Program-made: the position numbers and the translations under genes
In this document: one piece after another, positions 7,858-16,696 of the stretch
How the letters are laid out: every line of letters starts with the position of its first letter
How positions within the stretch are numbered: the first letter of the stretch is position 1
Notes under the pieces: generated by a model
The model's database searches: none
Told to the model about the DNA's origin: nothing
What the model saw: only the letters and a program-made list of their open reading frames with translations
Source of the DNA: Candidatus Limnocylindrales bacterium
Lineage (GTDB): Bacteria; Desulfobacterota; Binatia; UBA1149; CAITLU01
Assembly (NCBI GenBank): GCA_035626395.1
Contig: DASPNR010000031.1
Span: 372,001-436,000 of the forward strand
Length of the DNA stretch: 64,000 nucleotides
Reading direction: 5' to 3'

Positions 7858-9453
7858 ATGCCGCAGCCCGGCAGCACGACGAGCCTTCGCGCCCGACGCG
7901 CGGCATCGGCGGCCGTGCTCGCTTGTGTCTTCGCCGGCATGGTGGCGGCCAGCGCGTGGCGCGTGCAGCTTTCGGCCGCCGCGTCCGTTGCCACGGGCCG
8001 AGCGCCGCTTTTTTCCACCGAACACCTTCCGGTTCCCGATGAGCCGCTGCTTCGCGAGCAGCTCGAGGACGCGGTGGAGCTGCGGCGACGCGAGGACTAC
8101 GACCGCACGCTCGACGCCCGCGACCCTGGCGAACTGATCGAGCACGCCACGCTGAACGAGATCGATTTCGACCGCCGCACGCTCGGCATCGACACGCTCT
8201 TCGTCGTCGGCGACGAGCTGTTCGGTTATCTGTTCCGCCCCGAGAATGGCTGGGGCCGCGGCAGCGTTGATCGCACGGCGGCCGGCTTCACGCCGCAGCT
8301 CAACCGAATTCACGACGGTGCCAGCGGCGGGCCCGACGCGTTCGGCTGCTTCAGCTGCCATTCCAAGGGCGGTCCCGACGGTGCGGGCACGCAATCGCAG
8401 AACGCGTTCCTGCACGGCAACGGCAAGGGGCTCGGCGGCGCCGACCAGCGCAACCCGCCGCACCTTCTCGGGCTGGGGCCGGTGGCATTGCTGGCGCGCG
8501 AGATGAGCGAGGAACTGCGCGACCAGGCCGCCACCGCACGCGAACGTGCGCGCGGCGAGGGCCGCGACGTCGAGCACGCGCTCAGCGCCAAGGGAGTGGC
8601 GTTCGGCCGCATCACGGCGCGCGCCGACGGAACGATCGATACCTCGTCGGTCGATGGCGTCGACGGCGACCTGACGATCAAGCCCTTCGGCTGGAAGGGA
8701 CATCACGCCACGCTGCGCGGGATCGTGGAGGAGTCGCTGCACATCCACCAGGGCCTGCTGTCCAAACGCATCCAGCTCGCGGTGCGCGACGAAGGGCTCG
8801 ATGCGGCGCCGTACGGCAAGGGCAGGTGGGACGACGTCGACGAGGACGGCGTGCTGCTCGAAATCGATTCGGCAATGGTGACCACCGTGGTCGGCTACCT
8901 GGCCCAGCTCGAGGCGCCGGTCACGCGGCCGCCACGCGATCCGGGCCTGCTCGATGCGTTTGCCCAAGGCCGCGCGCAATTCGAGTCCGTCGGCTGCGCG
9001 CACTGCCACGTGCCCACGCTCGAGCTCGCGGATGCCAGCTTCGACGTGCGCGAGAAGCTCGATGCCGAGCGGCCGACTTTCCTCATCGACGTGGCCAAGG
9101 ACGGCGAGACGCCCAAGATCGAGCCCGAGTACGCGCGCGAGGACACTTCCTACCTCGTCCACCTGTTCAGCGATCTGAAACGTCACGACATGGGCGAGGC
9201 GCTGGCCACGCCGGGACCGCAGGGAACCATCGGCGCGCGCATGTTCCTGACACGGCCGCTGTGGGGGCTGGCCGAGACGGCGCCCTATCTCCACGACGGC
9301 CGCGCGCCCACCGTCCACGATGCGATCGTGCTCCACGGCGGCGCCGCGGCCGGCGCGCGCGACGCCTATCTGGCGCTGGGAGAGGGCGAGCGCGCCAGCG
9401 TGCGCGTGTTCCTGACGTCGCTCTCGCGCAAGCCCAAGCTGTTCGTGCCGTGA
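7858..9453 (+). CDS. di-heme c-type oxidoreductase, DUF1111/DHOR family, copy 1
   Basis: The 531-residue protein has an N-terminal hydrophobic segment (about residues 14-32) that should act as signal peptide or anchor for the periplasm. Two covalent haem sites are present: C164-F-S-C-H168 (GCFSCHSKGG) and C380-A-H-C-H384 (VGCAHCHVP). The stretch FSDLKRHDMG followed by LWGLAETAPYLHDGRAPT is the C-terminal signature of di-haem putative peroxidases related to MauG/CcpA-type enzymes. The stop overlaps the ATG of a homologous second gene. The electron donor and physiological substrate are unknown; peroxide reduction or oxidation of an organic substrate are the family's options. Confidence 0.85.
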   Translation: MPQPGSTTSLRARRAASAAVLACVFAGMVAASAWRVQLSAAASVATGRAPLFSTEHLPVPDEPLLREQLEDAVELRRREDYDRTLDARDPGELIEHATLNEIDFDRRTLGIDTLFVVGDELFGYLFRPENGWGRGSVDRTAAGFTPQLNRIHDGASGGPDAFGCFSCHSKGGPDGAGTQSQNAFLHGNGKGLGGADQRNPPHLLGLGPVALLAREMSEELRDQAATARERARGEGRDVEHALSAKGVAFGRITARADGTIDTSSVDGVDGDLTIKPFGWKGHHATLRGIVEESLHIHQGLLSKRIQLAVRDEGLDAAPYGKGRWDDVDEDGVLLEIDSAMVTTVVGYLAQLEAPVTRPPRDPGLLDAFAQGRAQFESVGCAHCHVPTLELADASFDVREKLDAERPTFLIDVAKDGETPKIEPEYAREDTSYLVHLFSDLKRHDMGEALATPGPQGTIGARMFLTRPLWGLAETAPYLHDGRAPTVHDAIVLHGGAAAGARDAYLALGEGERASVRVFLTSLSRKPKLFVP

Positions 9454-11120
9454 TGCGCGGCGCTGGCACGAAGCTCGTCGTTCGGAGCTGGCGCGCATGC
9501 CGGGCGTGGATGGAGCGCCGTGCCGACGCCGAGCGTCGTTCGATCGTCGGCGCCGGCACACGTTGGCGAGCTGCAGGGGCGGCAACGCTTGCGGTGGCGT
9601 TCGCATTGCCGGGGCTGAGCGGCTGCGACGGTCCGCGCGCCACCGACTCGCACGCCGGCGTGCCGGCCGCATGGCCGGCGCATTGTCCGCCGGCGCGTCG
9701 CATGGATCCCCTGAGCATCGAGGCGGCGCGCGAGGCGCATCGCGTGGCCGAGCGCCGCCACGAGCTGCGCCTGCGCGAGGCCGCGGTGCCAGGCTCGTTC
9801 CTGCGCGACGTGCACGAGGCGCTCGATCCGCAGCGGCTGGCGGCCGGCGACATCTGCGTGAGCGAGCTCGCGGATGTCGGCCAACTGCTGTTCGAGCATG
9901 AGTACGGCTACGAGGACGGCCTGGGCGCGGGCCAGGCCGCCAGCGGCACCGCCGGCCCCTTCCGGCGCGTGCACGAGGGGCTGTTCGGCGGCCCCGAGAC
10001 CATCTCGTGTCCTTCCTGCCATTGGATCGGCGGCCCCAACGGCGCCGGCGCCGAAACCGACAACGCGTTCCTCTCCGGCGACGGCGCGATGCCGAGCAGC
10101 GGGGATGCGCGAAACCCGCAGGCGCTGCTCGCGCTCGGCGTGGTGCAGGCGCTGGCGCTCGAGATGACGCGCGAGCTGCAGGCGCAGCGCGACGAGCTGC
10201 TGCGCAAGGCCGGCAGCGGCGAGGGCAGCGAAACGCGCCTGAGCGCCAAGGGCGTCGACTTCGGCGTGCTGCGCGCCGGCAGCGACGGCAGGCTCGACGC
10301 CTCGGGCGTCGAGGGCGTGGATGCGGATCTGGTGGTCAAGCCGTTCGGATGGAAGGGAACGCTCGCCGATCTGGAGGACTTCTCGGCCGAGGCGCTGCAG
10401 GTGCACATGGGCGTGCAGAGCGACGGCCTGCTCGCCGATGCCACCGCCGATGTCTACGGCACCGGCAGCGACGCCGACGACCGCGATGCCGACGGCCGGC
10501 GCCGGGAATTCGGGCGCGGGCCGCTGGCGGCCATGAGCGTGCATCTTGCGCTGCTCGAGATGCCGATCGTCGAGCCGCTGGTTCAGGATCGTGACCTCGG
10601 TGCGGCGGCGCAGGCGCTTCTCGCGCCGACCACCACCAGCTTCGTCGTCGACTTCCAGCGCGGCCGGCAGCATTTCCACGAGCTCGGCTGCGCGAGCTGT
10701 CACCGCCCGATGCTGGTGCTGGAGAGCCCGATGCTGACGCTCGAAGGCCTGCCGCCCATCGACCTGTCCGAGCACATGCGGCGCCCGGCCCTGCGCTACG
10801 ACAGCAACGTCGGAGGTTATCCGGTGTGGCTGTTCAGCGACCTCAAGCGGCACGACATGGGCAGGGCCAATCGCGCGCAGCACGTCCAGCGCGGCGTGGC
10901 CGAGCAGGAGTACCTGACGCCGCGGCTGTGGGGCGTCGCGGATTCGGCGCCCTACCTGCACGACGGCCGCGCTCCCAGCCTCGACTACGCCATCGCCGGC
11001 CACGACGGCGAAGGCCGCGCCGCGCGACGCAAGTACGCGGCACTGTCGATCGAGGAGAAGGGCGCGCTGCGGGTCTACCTGATGTCGATGCGCCGGGAGT
11101 CGCGCCTCATCGTCCCGTGA
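9453..11120 (+). CDS. di-heme c-type oxidoreductase, DUF1111/DHOR family, copy 2 (probable lipoprotein)
   Basis: The 555-residue protein is a paralogue of the preceding gene. Haem sites are C186-P-S-C-H190 (ISCPSCHW) and C413-A-S-C-H417 (LGCASCHRP), and FSDLKRHDMG then LWGVADSAPYLHDGRAPS closes the protein as in copy 1. The N-terminus has a hydrophobic run ending LPGLSGCDG, a plausible lipobox; an internal Met at 9510 would give a shorter, more typical leader. ATGA overlap with copy 1 indicates co-translation and perhaps a heteromeric periplasmic complex. A decayed duplicate of its 3' end follows the stop (11136-11175). Confidence 0.83.
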   Translation: MRGAGTKLVVRSWRACRAWMERRADAERRSIVGAGTRWRAAGAATLAVAFALPGLSGCDGPRATDSHAGVPAAWPAHCPPARRMDPLSIEAAREAHRVAERRHELRLREAAVPGSFLRDVHEALDPQRLAAGDICVSELADVGQLLFEHEYGYEDGLGAGQAASGTAGPFRRVHEGLFGGPETISCPSCHWIGGPNGAGAETDNAFLSGDGAMPSSGDARNPQALLALGVVQALALEMTRELQAQRDELLRKAGSGEGSETRLSAKGVDFGVLRAGSDGRLDASGVEGVDADLVVKPFGWKGTLADLEDFSAEALQVHMGVQSDGLLADATADVYGTGSDADDRDADGRRREFGRGPLAAMSVHLALLEMPIVEPLVQDRDLGAAAQALLAPTTTSFVVDFQRGRQHFHELGCASCHRPMLVLESPMLTLEGLPPIDLSEHMRRPALRYDSNVGGYPVWLFSDLKRHDMGRANRAQHVQRGVAEQEYLTPRLWGVADSAPYLHDGRAPSLDYAIAGHDGEGRAARRKYAALSIEEKGALRVYLMSMRRESRLIVP

Positions 11121-11135
11121 GCCTCGTGTCTTCCC

Positions 11136-11175
11136 GATGTCGATGCGCCGCCAGGCGCGCCTCATCGCGGTGAGC
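11136..11175 (+). repeat. duplicated 3' end of the second di-heme gene
   Basis: This 40-base stretch repeats bases 11081-11122, the last codons of the di-heme gene, 55 bases downstream, with a few changes. Translated it reads MSMRRQARLIAV against MSMRRESRLIVP at the real C-terminus. It lies after the stop codon and is not expressed as part of that protein. It looks like the footprint of a small tandem duplication. Confidence 0.7.
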
Positions 11176-11197
11176 TGCTGCGGTCCGAAAACGTCTT

Positions 11198-12541
11198 TCA
11201 GGGATTCTTCCGATCCGACGCCTTCTGCAGCACGTAGAGGTCGAGGACGCCGACGCCGGCTTTTCCGCGGATGGGATGACGGACCGAGCTGATCAGCAGC
11301 GCCGGGCGGTGCATGCCGTCGGGATCCGGCGCGCGCCGGATGTGCCAGCCGAACCAGGCCTCCTCCACGTCGCCGAACATCTCGTGCAGCACCGCGCCGG
11401 TTCTTCCCGACCGCAGCTCGATCCGTCCGACCTTGGCCACGAAGTCATGGTGGTGCCACGGCGCACCGATGGCGACGTCCTCGACGCCGTCGCCATCGAT
11501 CTCGCCTGCCGAGACGACCATGCGGCCGTAGAGCTCCTTGGGCTGCTTTCCCTTCCATCTGTGCAGGACCGCGCCGTCGGCGCCGGAGTGCACGAACACC
11601 TCGCCGGGGACGACGCGATCGTCGTCGTCGCTGCGCGGCGCCCCGACGACGATTTCTCCGCGTCCGTCGCCGTTGATGTCGCCGAGCGCGGCGACGACTT
11701 CGCCGAAGCCGCTGCGGCTGCTCTGGCCGATCCAGTAAAAGATGGGCTGTCCCGTGGCTGCCGACAGCACGTGCACGCCGCCGATCTCGGCGTCGCTTAC
11801 CCCTTTCTCGCGGTACGCGCCCACGGCAAGGTCGCTGCGGCCGTCGCGGTCGAGGTCGTCGACGCGCGCGACGGACCAGCCGAACGAGAACGTCTTCTTC
11901 TTCGGCGAATACGTCTGCAGGACGGTGCCGTCCTTGCCGCTGAGCAGGTAGGCACGCCCCGCACTGGCCGAAGGCGCACCCGCGAACACGTCCACGGTCC
12001 CGTCGCCGTTCTGGTCGCCGGCCACGCACAGGTCCCATCCGAGCTGCTCGTGGCGATCGCCCGGACGGCTCCACAACACCTTGCCCGTCTTCGGAGAGCG
12101 CGCCGTCACCAGGCCCGTCGTCGAGACATTGCCGACCTTTGCGTTGGGGGCCGACAGCACGACGTCGGCCAGCGCGTCGCCCGAAACGTCGGGCACGGGC
12201 AGCACCCAGTGTCCGAGCAGCCCGTCCTGATGCTCGCCATCCCACGAACGGATCTTGACGCCGGTGCGACCCGACCACACGGCCGCCCGGCCGTTCTCGG
12301 CCACGCCCTGGAAGCGCGTGAAGCGCATGCCGGCGGCGATGTCGGCGACCTGGTCGCCATCGACGTCGAGCGGCTCCCCGAAGCGGAAGCCGAGCTCGCC
12401 GCCGTCGGCTTCGCCGGTGACGCGGCGGGCAAGACACCAGCCGCCGCCGCTGCCGGCGCACGGGCTTTCGGCGCGGCCATCGCGCGAATCGACGGAGAGG
12501 AGGAGAAGGAGCAGTGCCGAAGCGATGCGGCGGAGATGCAT
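11198..12541 (-). CDS. secreted FG-GAP/integrin-alpha repeat protein
   Basis: The 447-residue protein begins with a clear Sec signal (RRIASALLLLLLSVDSRDGRA). The rest is a series of FG-GAP blades with Ca-binding D-x-D-G-D loops: DVDGDQVADIAAG, DVSGDALADVVLSAP, DQNGDGTVDVFAGAPSA, DLDRDGRSDLAVGA, DINGDGRGEIVVGAP and EIDGDGVEDVAIGAP. Six to seven blades at this spacing predict a seven-bladed beta-propeller outside the cytoplasm. Such proteins usually mediate adhesion or ligand binding. No enzymatic domain or membrane anchor is seen. It stands alone between the convergent di-heme pair and the next secreted gene on the same strand. Confidence 0.85.
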   Translation of the reverse strand: MHLRRIASALLLLLLSVDSRDGRAESPCAGSGGGWCLARRVTGEADGGELGFRFGEPLDVDGDQVADIAAGMRFTRFQGVAENGRAAVWSGRTGVKIRSWDGEHQDGLLGHWVLPVPDVSGDALADVVLSAPNAKVGNVSTTGLVTARSPKTGKVLWSRPGDRHEQLGWDLCVAGDQNGDGTVDVFAGAPSASAGRAYLLSGKDGTVLQTYSPKKKTFSFGWSVARVDDLDRDGRSDLAVGAYREKGVSDAEIGGVHVLSAATGQPIFYWIGQSSRSGFGEVVAALGDINGDGRGEIVVGAPRSDDDDRVVPGEVFVHSGADGAVLHRWKGKQPKELYGRMVVSAGEIDGDGVEDVAIGAPWHHHDFVAKVGRIELRSGRTGAVLHEMFGDVEEAWFGWHIRRAPDPDGMHRPALLISSVRHPIRGKAGVGVLDLYVLQKASDRKNP

Positions 12542-12558
12542 GACGCCGGCAAGAGAGA

Positions 12559-12590
12559 GGCGCCGCCGGCACGAACCTGCCGGCGGCGCC
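12559..12590 (-). terminator. hairpin terminator after the 327-aa secreted protein gene
   Basis: A perfect 12-bp inverted repeat (12559-12570 and 12579-12590) with an 8-base loop lies just beyond the stop of the minus-strand gene at 12598. Read on the minus strand it is followed by a pyrimidine run CTCTCTCTT rather than a pure T tract. It separates this gene from the FG-GAP gene on the same strand. Confidence 0.6.
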
Positions 12591-12597
12591 CAGGGGA

Positions 12598-13581
12598 TCA
12601 GTCGACGCAGCAGCCGACCCAGCTCGTCTGCGCGCCGCAGTTCAGACCGGTGGTGATGCTGCCGAGGTCACCGGTGGCGTTGTTGAGCGCGATGCGGTTG
12701 CCGTGGGCGCCGGTGTGGACCGTGGCATAGAACCAGCGCGTCGTGTTGCCGGCGTTGATGCACTGGTCGTCGCCGGGCTGCGCCGGATCGATGGCCCAGA
12801 ACGACGTGACGGCGTCGTTGCTCGGGTCCTTGATTCCGTCGAGGTCGCCGGCGGTCTCGGCCGACAGCAGGTCCGTCACCGTGCATGCATGGGTGCCCGC
12901 AAAAGCGGACTCGCATGCGGCGTCGGCGCCCGCGACGCCGGGCGTCAGGTTGTAGTTGAACAGGCCGTTGGTGCTCTCGAGCATCGCCTTGAGCACGGTC
13001 CCCGGAAGCGCCGGCATCGTCGTCGTGGTGGTCGTCGTCGGCGACGGATTGCACGTGGTCGGCTCGGTGTCGCACGCGACGGCCGCGCACTGCACGTCGA
13101 TGAAGATCTTCTCGTCGTCCTTCTTCGGCGAATCGCAGCGCATGCAGTAGCGCGTGCCGGTGCCGAACTGCACCTGCGCATTGATCGCGCCCTGCGGCGC
13201 ATCATCGGACAGCGTGAAGGCGACGCCGGACTTGATCTTGACGAGCAGCTTGCCGTCGGCGATCTGCGCGAGGTTCTTGCTGTCGTCCTTGTACTTCCAC
13301 TGCGAGCCGTTGGTGGTCCAGGACGCGCCGCCCGGCAGCAGGATGCAGTCGTCGTCGCTTGCGCTGTAGACGTGGACGGACGCGCCGTTGGTGGCTGGGT
13401 CGCCGGCCTCGGCGTAGGCGATGCCAGCGTCGCCGGAGAGGAGCTGGATCTGGCGCTTGGCCGGATCGGAGTTGTCCTTGACCATCATCTTCTTGGACGA
13501 GATGTCCTCGGCCGAGGCCGAGGTGACTGCGGCGGTCATCAGCAGTGTCGCGGCGAATCCAATGATCGAAACGTTCTTCAT
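12598..13581 (-). CDS. secreted Cys-containing protein with poly-Thr linker, unknown function
   Basis: The 327-residue protein has a clear signal peptide (KNVSIIGFAATLLMTAAVTSASA). An N-terminal beta-rich domain (about 25-165) opens ISSKKMMVKDNSDPAKRQIQ and holds a W..NGSQWKYKDDSKN segment and paired cysteines (CMRC). A linker CNPSPTTTTTTTMP follows, then a C-terminal domain (about 190-327) with evenly spaced cysteines (CESAFAGTHAC, QCINAGN, LNCGAQTSWVGCCVD) and RWFYATVHTG. I recall similar domain pairs in Binatota and other deltaproteobacteria-like genomes, without known function. The C-terminal domain could be a DUF1554-like or lectin-like fold. A hairpin terminator follows at 12559-12590. 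Confidence 0.75.
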   Translation of the reverse strand: MKNVSIIGFAATLLMTAAVTSASAEDISSKKMMVKDNSDPAKRQIQLLSGDAGIAYAEAGDPATNGASVHVYSASDDDCILLPGGASWTTNGSQWKYKDDSKNLAQIADGKLLVKIKSGVAFTLSDDAPQGAINAQVQFGTGTRYCMRCDSPKKDDEKIFIDVQCAAVACDTEPTTCNPSPTTTTTTTMPALPGTVLKAMLESTNGLFNYNLTPGVAGADAACESAFAGTHACTVTDLLSAETAGDLDGIKDPSNDAVTSFWAIDPAQPGDDQCINAGNTTRWFYATVHTGAHGNRIALNNATGDLGSITTGLNCGAQTSWVGCCVD

Positions 13582-13741
13582 TTGTCACCCCCGTTCTGGA
13601 TGGCGGGCCGGCGCGCGGACCGCGGTTGGCCCGGCACCTTATGCCAGCGCGCGCGCTTTGTAGAGCCCCTCGGCTGTTTCGATCGCTGCCGGCGCCGGAG
13701 GCCGCCGCCCAGGCCGGCGGACCGGCCTGGCTGCCGCCACG

Positions 13742-14161
13742 TCAGGTGCGTTCGAGGACCACGACGGGAATCTGGCGGGAGGTGCTGCGCTGGTAGTCGT
13801 CGTAGGCCGGCCAGATACGGGCCATCTCCTTCCAAAGACGCTCCCTCTCGGCGCCCGTGGCGGTGCGGGAGCGGGCGCGGAACTTTTCCGGCCCGACCTG
13901 CACGTCCACGAGCGGCTCGACGCGCAGGTTCTTGTACCAGCCCGGATGCTCGGGCGAGCCGCCGCGGGAGGCGACGATCACGTAGTGGTCTCCGTCGCGG
14001 CCGTAGATGAGCGGGATGGTGCGCGGCTGGCGCGTCGTACGGCCCATCGTCGTCAGCAGCAGGGTTGGGACGCCGTTCCAGATGTGCCCCTCGGCGCCGT
14101 CGCTCTCGAGGTACTTGCGGAGATGGTCTTCGATCCAGTCGGGCAGCTTCATGTCGGACAT
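13742..14161 (-). CDS. deazaflavin (F420)-dependent nitroreductase-family protein
   Basis: The 139-residue protein starts at the ATG of MSDMKLPDW, preceded by AAGGAGG six bases upstream; the frame is open further upstream but without a better start. The core reads GRTTRQPRTIPLIYGRDGDH, then VASRGGSPEHPGWYKNLRVEP and VDVQVGPEKFRARSR, the Ddn-like split beta-barrel signature. Family members in actinobacteria reduce substrates with F420H2; in other bacteria the cofactor is often unproven. It is transcribed divergently from the P450 gene, 168 bases away, so the two may share a control region. Physiological substrate unknown. Confidence 0.85.
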   Translation of the reverse strand: MSDMKLPDWIEDHLRKYLESDGAEGHIWNGVPTLLLTTMGRTTRQPRTIPLIYGRDGDHYVIVASRGGSPEHPGWYKNLRVEPLVDVQVGPEKFRARSRTATGAERERLWKEMARIWPAYDDYQRSTSRQIPVVVLERT

Positions 14162-14329
14162 GCGCAGCCTCCTTTTCGCTCGAGCCGAGTTTAACGTGTC
14201 TTCGCCATCGGTGGTGCTGTTTCGCGTCGACACGGGAAGGACGGCGCGCGAGGGGCTCCGGTTCGACCACCGGTCGGATGCACGTTACAACGGCGTTGTC
14301 GCAAAGGGGCGGCAACAGGAGGTGTCACG

Positions 14330-15580
14330 ATGGGCGCGACGCATGAACGACCGGCGCCGGCCGCTGCATCCGACGAGTCCTGGAAGGACGATCCCTGGCT
14401 CGGAGTCTTCCCGCCCGAGCTCGCCCGCCAGAGCGATCCCTACAAGCTGCTGGCGCGTCTGCGCGACCACGATCCGGTCAACGAAACGCCCATCGGCCTG
14501 TTTCGGCTCACACGCTACGACGACGTCGTGCGCATGCTGAAGGAGGTGCCCTCGGGCGTACGCTTCTCGGACGGGACGGCGTTCGGAATGGCGGCGACCG
14601 CGGGCGGCGTGAACCAGTTCATCCTCCAACGGGACCCGCCCGACCACACGCGCCTTCGCAAGCTGATGAGCCAGGCGTTCAAGCCGCGCGCGATGGACCG
14701 CTTGCGGGCGCGCGTGCAGGAGCTGGCGGACGAGCTGCTCGACGAGGTCATCGAGCGTGGCGAGCTCGACGTGATCCGCGACCTTGCGCTTCCGGTGCCC
14801 TCCACCGTCATCTGCGAGATGATGGGTGTTCCGCTCGCCGACCGCGCCCGGTTCACCGAGTGGACCTCCCTGGCAACCCACCTGCTGGCGGCGGCGTTGC
14901 TGCCGCCCGACGCCATTGCGCGCAGCGCCGCCGCCGCCGACGAGCTGGCGGCGTATTTCCAGGAACTGATCGCGGACCGCCGCCAACATCTCGGAGAGGA
15001 CATCCTGAGCGAGCTGATCCGGGCCGAGGAGGCCGGTGATCGCCTGAGCCAGACCGAGCTGCTGTCGCAGTCGATCGGCCTTCTCATCGCCGGCTTCGAG
15101 ACCACCATCGGTCTGATTGGCAACGGCGTAAGGGCGCTGGTCACGCACCCGGACCAGCTCGAGCTGTTGCAGGAGAGCCCCCACCTCATCGGCAGCGCCG
15201 TGGAGGAATGCCTCCGCTACGACGGTCCGATCCTGCTCACGATCCGCATCACGCGCGAGGATACGCAGTTCGGCGGCAAGACGATCCCGCGCGACCGCCC
15301 CGTCATGTGCATGCTCGCAGCGGCCAATCACGATCCGGCGCATTTCGCCGATCCCGAACGCTTCGACATCCGCCGCACCGACAACGACCACCTCGCCTTC
15401 GGCGGCGGCGCCCACTTCTGTCTGGGCGTGCACCTTGCGCGCATGGAGACGCAGATCGCGATCGCAACCCTGGTCCGGCGCGTGCGCGATCTGGAGCTGG
15501 CGAGCGAGGAAGTGGAGTGGGGACGCTCGCTGTTCCGCGTCCTCGGCCGGCTGCCGCTGGCGTTCCGGCCGCGCCACTGA
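14330..15580 (+). CDS. cytochrome P450
   Basis: The 416-residue soluble P450 starts after a strong ribosome site (AGGAGG at 14317-14322). It shows the I-helix motif AGFETT (A-G-x-E-T-T, with Glu in place of the usual Asp), the K-helix E-x-x-R in EECLRYDGP, and the haem-ligand loop FGGGAHFCLGVHLARM, whose Cys binds the iron. ANHDPAHFADPERFDIRR is the usual meander region. Bacterial P450s of this length need a ferredoxin and reductase; none is adjacent. The likely reaction is mono-oxygenation of a hydrophobic compound. Substrate cannot be predicted from the window. Confidence 0.92.
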   Translation: MGATHERPAPAAASDESWKDDPWLGVFPPELARQSDPYKLLARLRDHDPVNETPIGLFRLTRYDDVVRMLKEVPSGVRFSDGTAFGMAATAGGVNQFILQRDPPDHTRLRKLMSQAFKPRAMDRLRARVQELADELLDEVIERGELDVIRDLALPVPSTVICEMMGVPLADRARFTEWTSLATHLLAAALLPPDAIARSAAAADELAAYFQELIADRRQHLGEDILSELIRAEEAGDRLSQTELLSQSIGLLIAGFETTIGLIGNGVRALVTHPDQLELLQESPHLIGSAVEECLRYDGPILLTIRITREDTQFGGKTIPRDRPVMCMLAAANHDPAHFADPERFDIRRTDNDHLAFGGGAHFCLGVHLARMETQIAIATLVRRVRDLELASEEVEWGRSLFRVLGRLPLAFRPRH

Positions 15581-15592
15581 GGCGTGCGACGA

Positions 15593-15805
15593 TCAGCGGC
15601 CCTTGCGGGCGCGCTTGACGGGGGTCGTGGCGGTGGGCGGGTTCTTCGATCCGCCCGACACGCGCGCCGATCCGCCACCGGGAGGATCGGCGGCATCGCC
15701 GGTGGCGTCGACGCTGCGCCCCTTGCCCGCCGCCAGATGATCCTGGCGCGCCTTCCCTTTGGAGTCGTAGCTCTTTTCCGAGGTGTCTTTTGCAGAGGGC
15801 GCCAT
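15593..15805 (-). CDS. small basic, probably disordered protein (70 aa)
   Basis: The 70-residue frame is rich in Lys, Arg, Ser, Gly and Pro, with SAKDTSEKSYDSKGKARQDH at the N-terminus and TPVKRARKGR at the end. Third codon positions are strongly GC-biased, as in neighbouring genes, which favours real coding. No Shine-Dalgarno is obvious ahead of the ATG. It has no recognisable domain; the composition suggests a nucleic-acid-binding or stress-related disordered protein. It is convergent with the P450 gene, 12 bases apart. It may be a chance frame. Confidence 0.45.
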   Translation of the reverse strand: MAPSAKDTSEKSYDSKGKARQDHLAAGKGRSVDATGDAADPPGGGSARVSGGSKNPPTATTPVKRARKGR

Positions 15806-15865
15806 GGGTGAGAGGACCCCGGCCGCCGCGCATTTATTCGCGCGAGCGGCGCGGCCGCGCAGCCG

Positions 15866-16351
15866 CTACTGCCGCTCCGAGCGATGCTTGAGCCCTTCGG
15901 CGGCCAGGCGGAAACCGGCTTCCATGTGCGCGGCGTACAGAGCGCGCACCAGCGGGGCGAGCAGCCCGCTGAGATAGTCGATGCTGGTGTAGCGGGTGCG
16001 CGCCGCCCCCAGTGCCTCCACGGTCTGGTAACGATTGGCGACGAGCAGCGTGGGCGCCAGCATGTGCATGCCCCACGCCAGACGGTGCGGCGGTTCGAAT
16101 ACGTTGAGCGTCTCGATCTGACGCATCGGCTTTCTGCCCGGAAAGCACACCTGCAGGACGACCTCGTCGCCGATGCGGCCGCTGCACTCCACGTTCGGGG
16201 TGAATCGGTTCCACTCTCCGTAATGCTCGAAGTCCGTCAGCACCGCCCACACTCGCTCCGCCGGAGCATCGATGTCGATGGTTGCCGAAGGCGCGAACGG
16301 AAACAGCCGGCCCTGCGCGAATCGCTTCTCGATGTCGTTCATCGGGCGCAT
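15866..16351 (-). CDS. SRPBCC (START-like) domain protein
   Basis: About 161 residues from the ATG at 16351 (MRPMNDIEK); a further Met at 16342 and an upstream TTG are alternatives and none has a clear ribosome site. The fold signature is SATIDIDAPAERVWAVLTDF at the N-terminal strand and helix, followed by YGEWNRFTPNVEC and a C-terminal long helix (LAPLVRALYAAHMEAGFRLA). This is the polyketide-cyclase/dehydrase-like group of hydrophobic-ligand-binding proteins. No operon partner is evident: the neighbours are the small 70-aa frame and a divergent subtilase 345 bases away. Role unknown. Confidence 0.8.
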   Translation of the reverse strand: MRPMNDIEKRFAQGRLFPFAPSATIDIDAPAERVWAVLTDFEHYGEWNRFTPNVECSGRIGDEVVLQVCFPGRKPMRQIETLNVFEPPHRLAWGMHMLAPTLLVANRYQTVEALGAARTRYTSIDYLSGLLAPLVRALYAAHMEAGFRLAAEGLKHRSERQ

Positions 16352-16696
16352 TCGCGCGTTGTCGTCTTTTTTCGCGGCGGTGACCAATCCGGTCGAAGAG
16401 GACGCGGGCCCGCGGCGTCACTCCCCGCTCACGCACGTCGACAGACCGAGCGAGCCGCCGGAGGGCGAAACGCGGCGGGTGGCACGGCGGCGGCGGTGAA
16501 AACGGCATTTCGCCCTCGGGGCGTTGACACTTTTTGCGGCCATTCCTCGACACTTCGGCCGCGCTTCTTACTTTGGCAGGACGTAGTCGCAGCGGCGTTT
16601 TCGCGGCTGCGGCGGAAGCGATGGGTGGGGGCGAAGCTCCAAGTCGCCCCGGATTTCACAGGCCGGCCCGGAATGGGCCGGGAGAACGGAGCTCTG
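16352..16696. other. divergent intergenic region before the subtilase gene
   Basis: About 345 bases lie between the divergent SRPBCC and subtilase genes. A TTGACA hexamer sits at 16524-16529, but no convincing -10 box is found at 16-18 bases, so I do not call a promoter. No tRNA, repeat or credible small gene is seen. Confidence 0.4.

Noticed and set aside
14240..14290. tRNA-like T-arm (GGTTCGACC between CCGG arms)
   Set aside because: No acceptor stem, anticodon arm or D-arm can be formed around it; it is a chance palindrome in the divergent region before the P450 gene.
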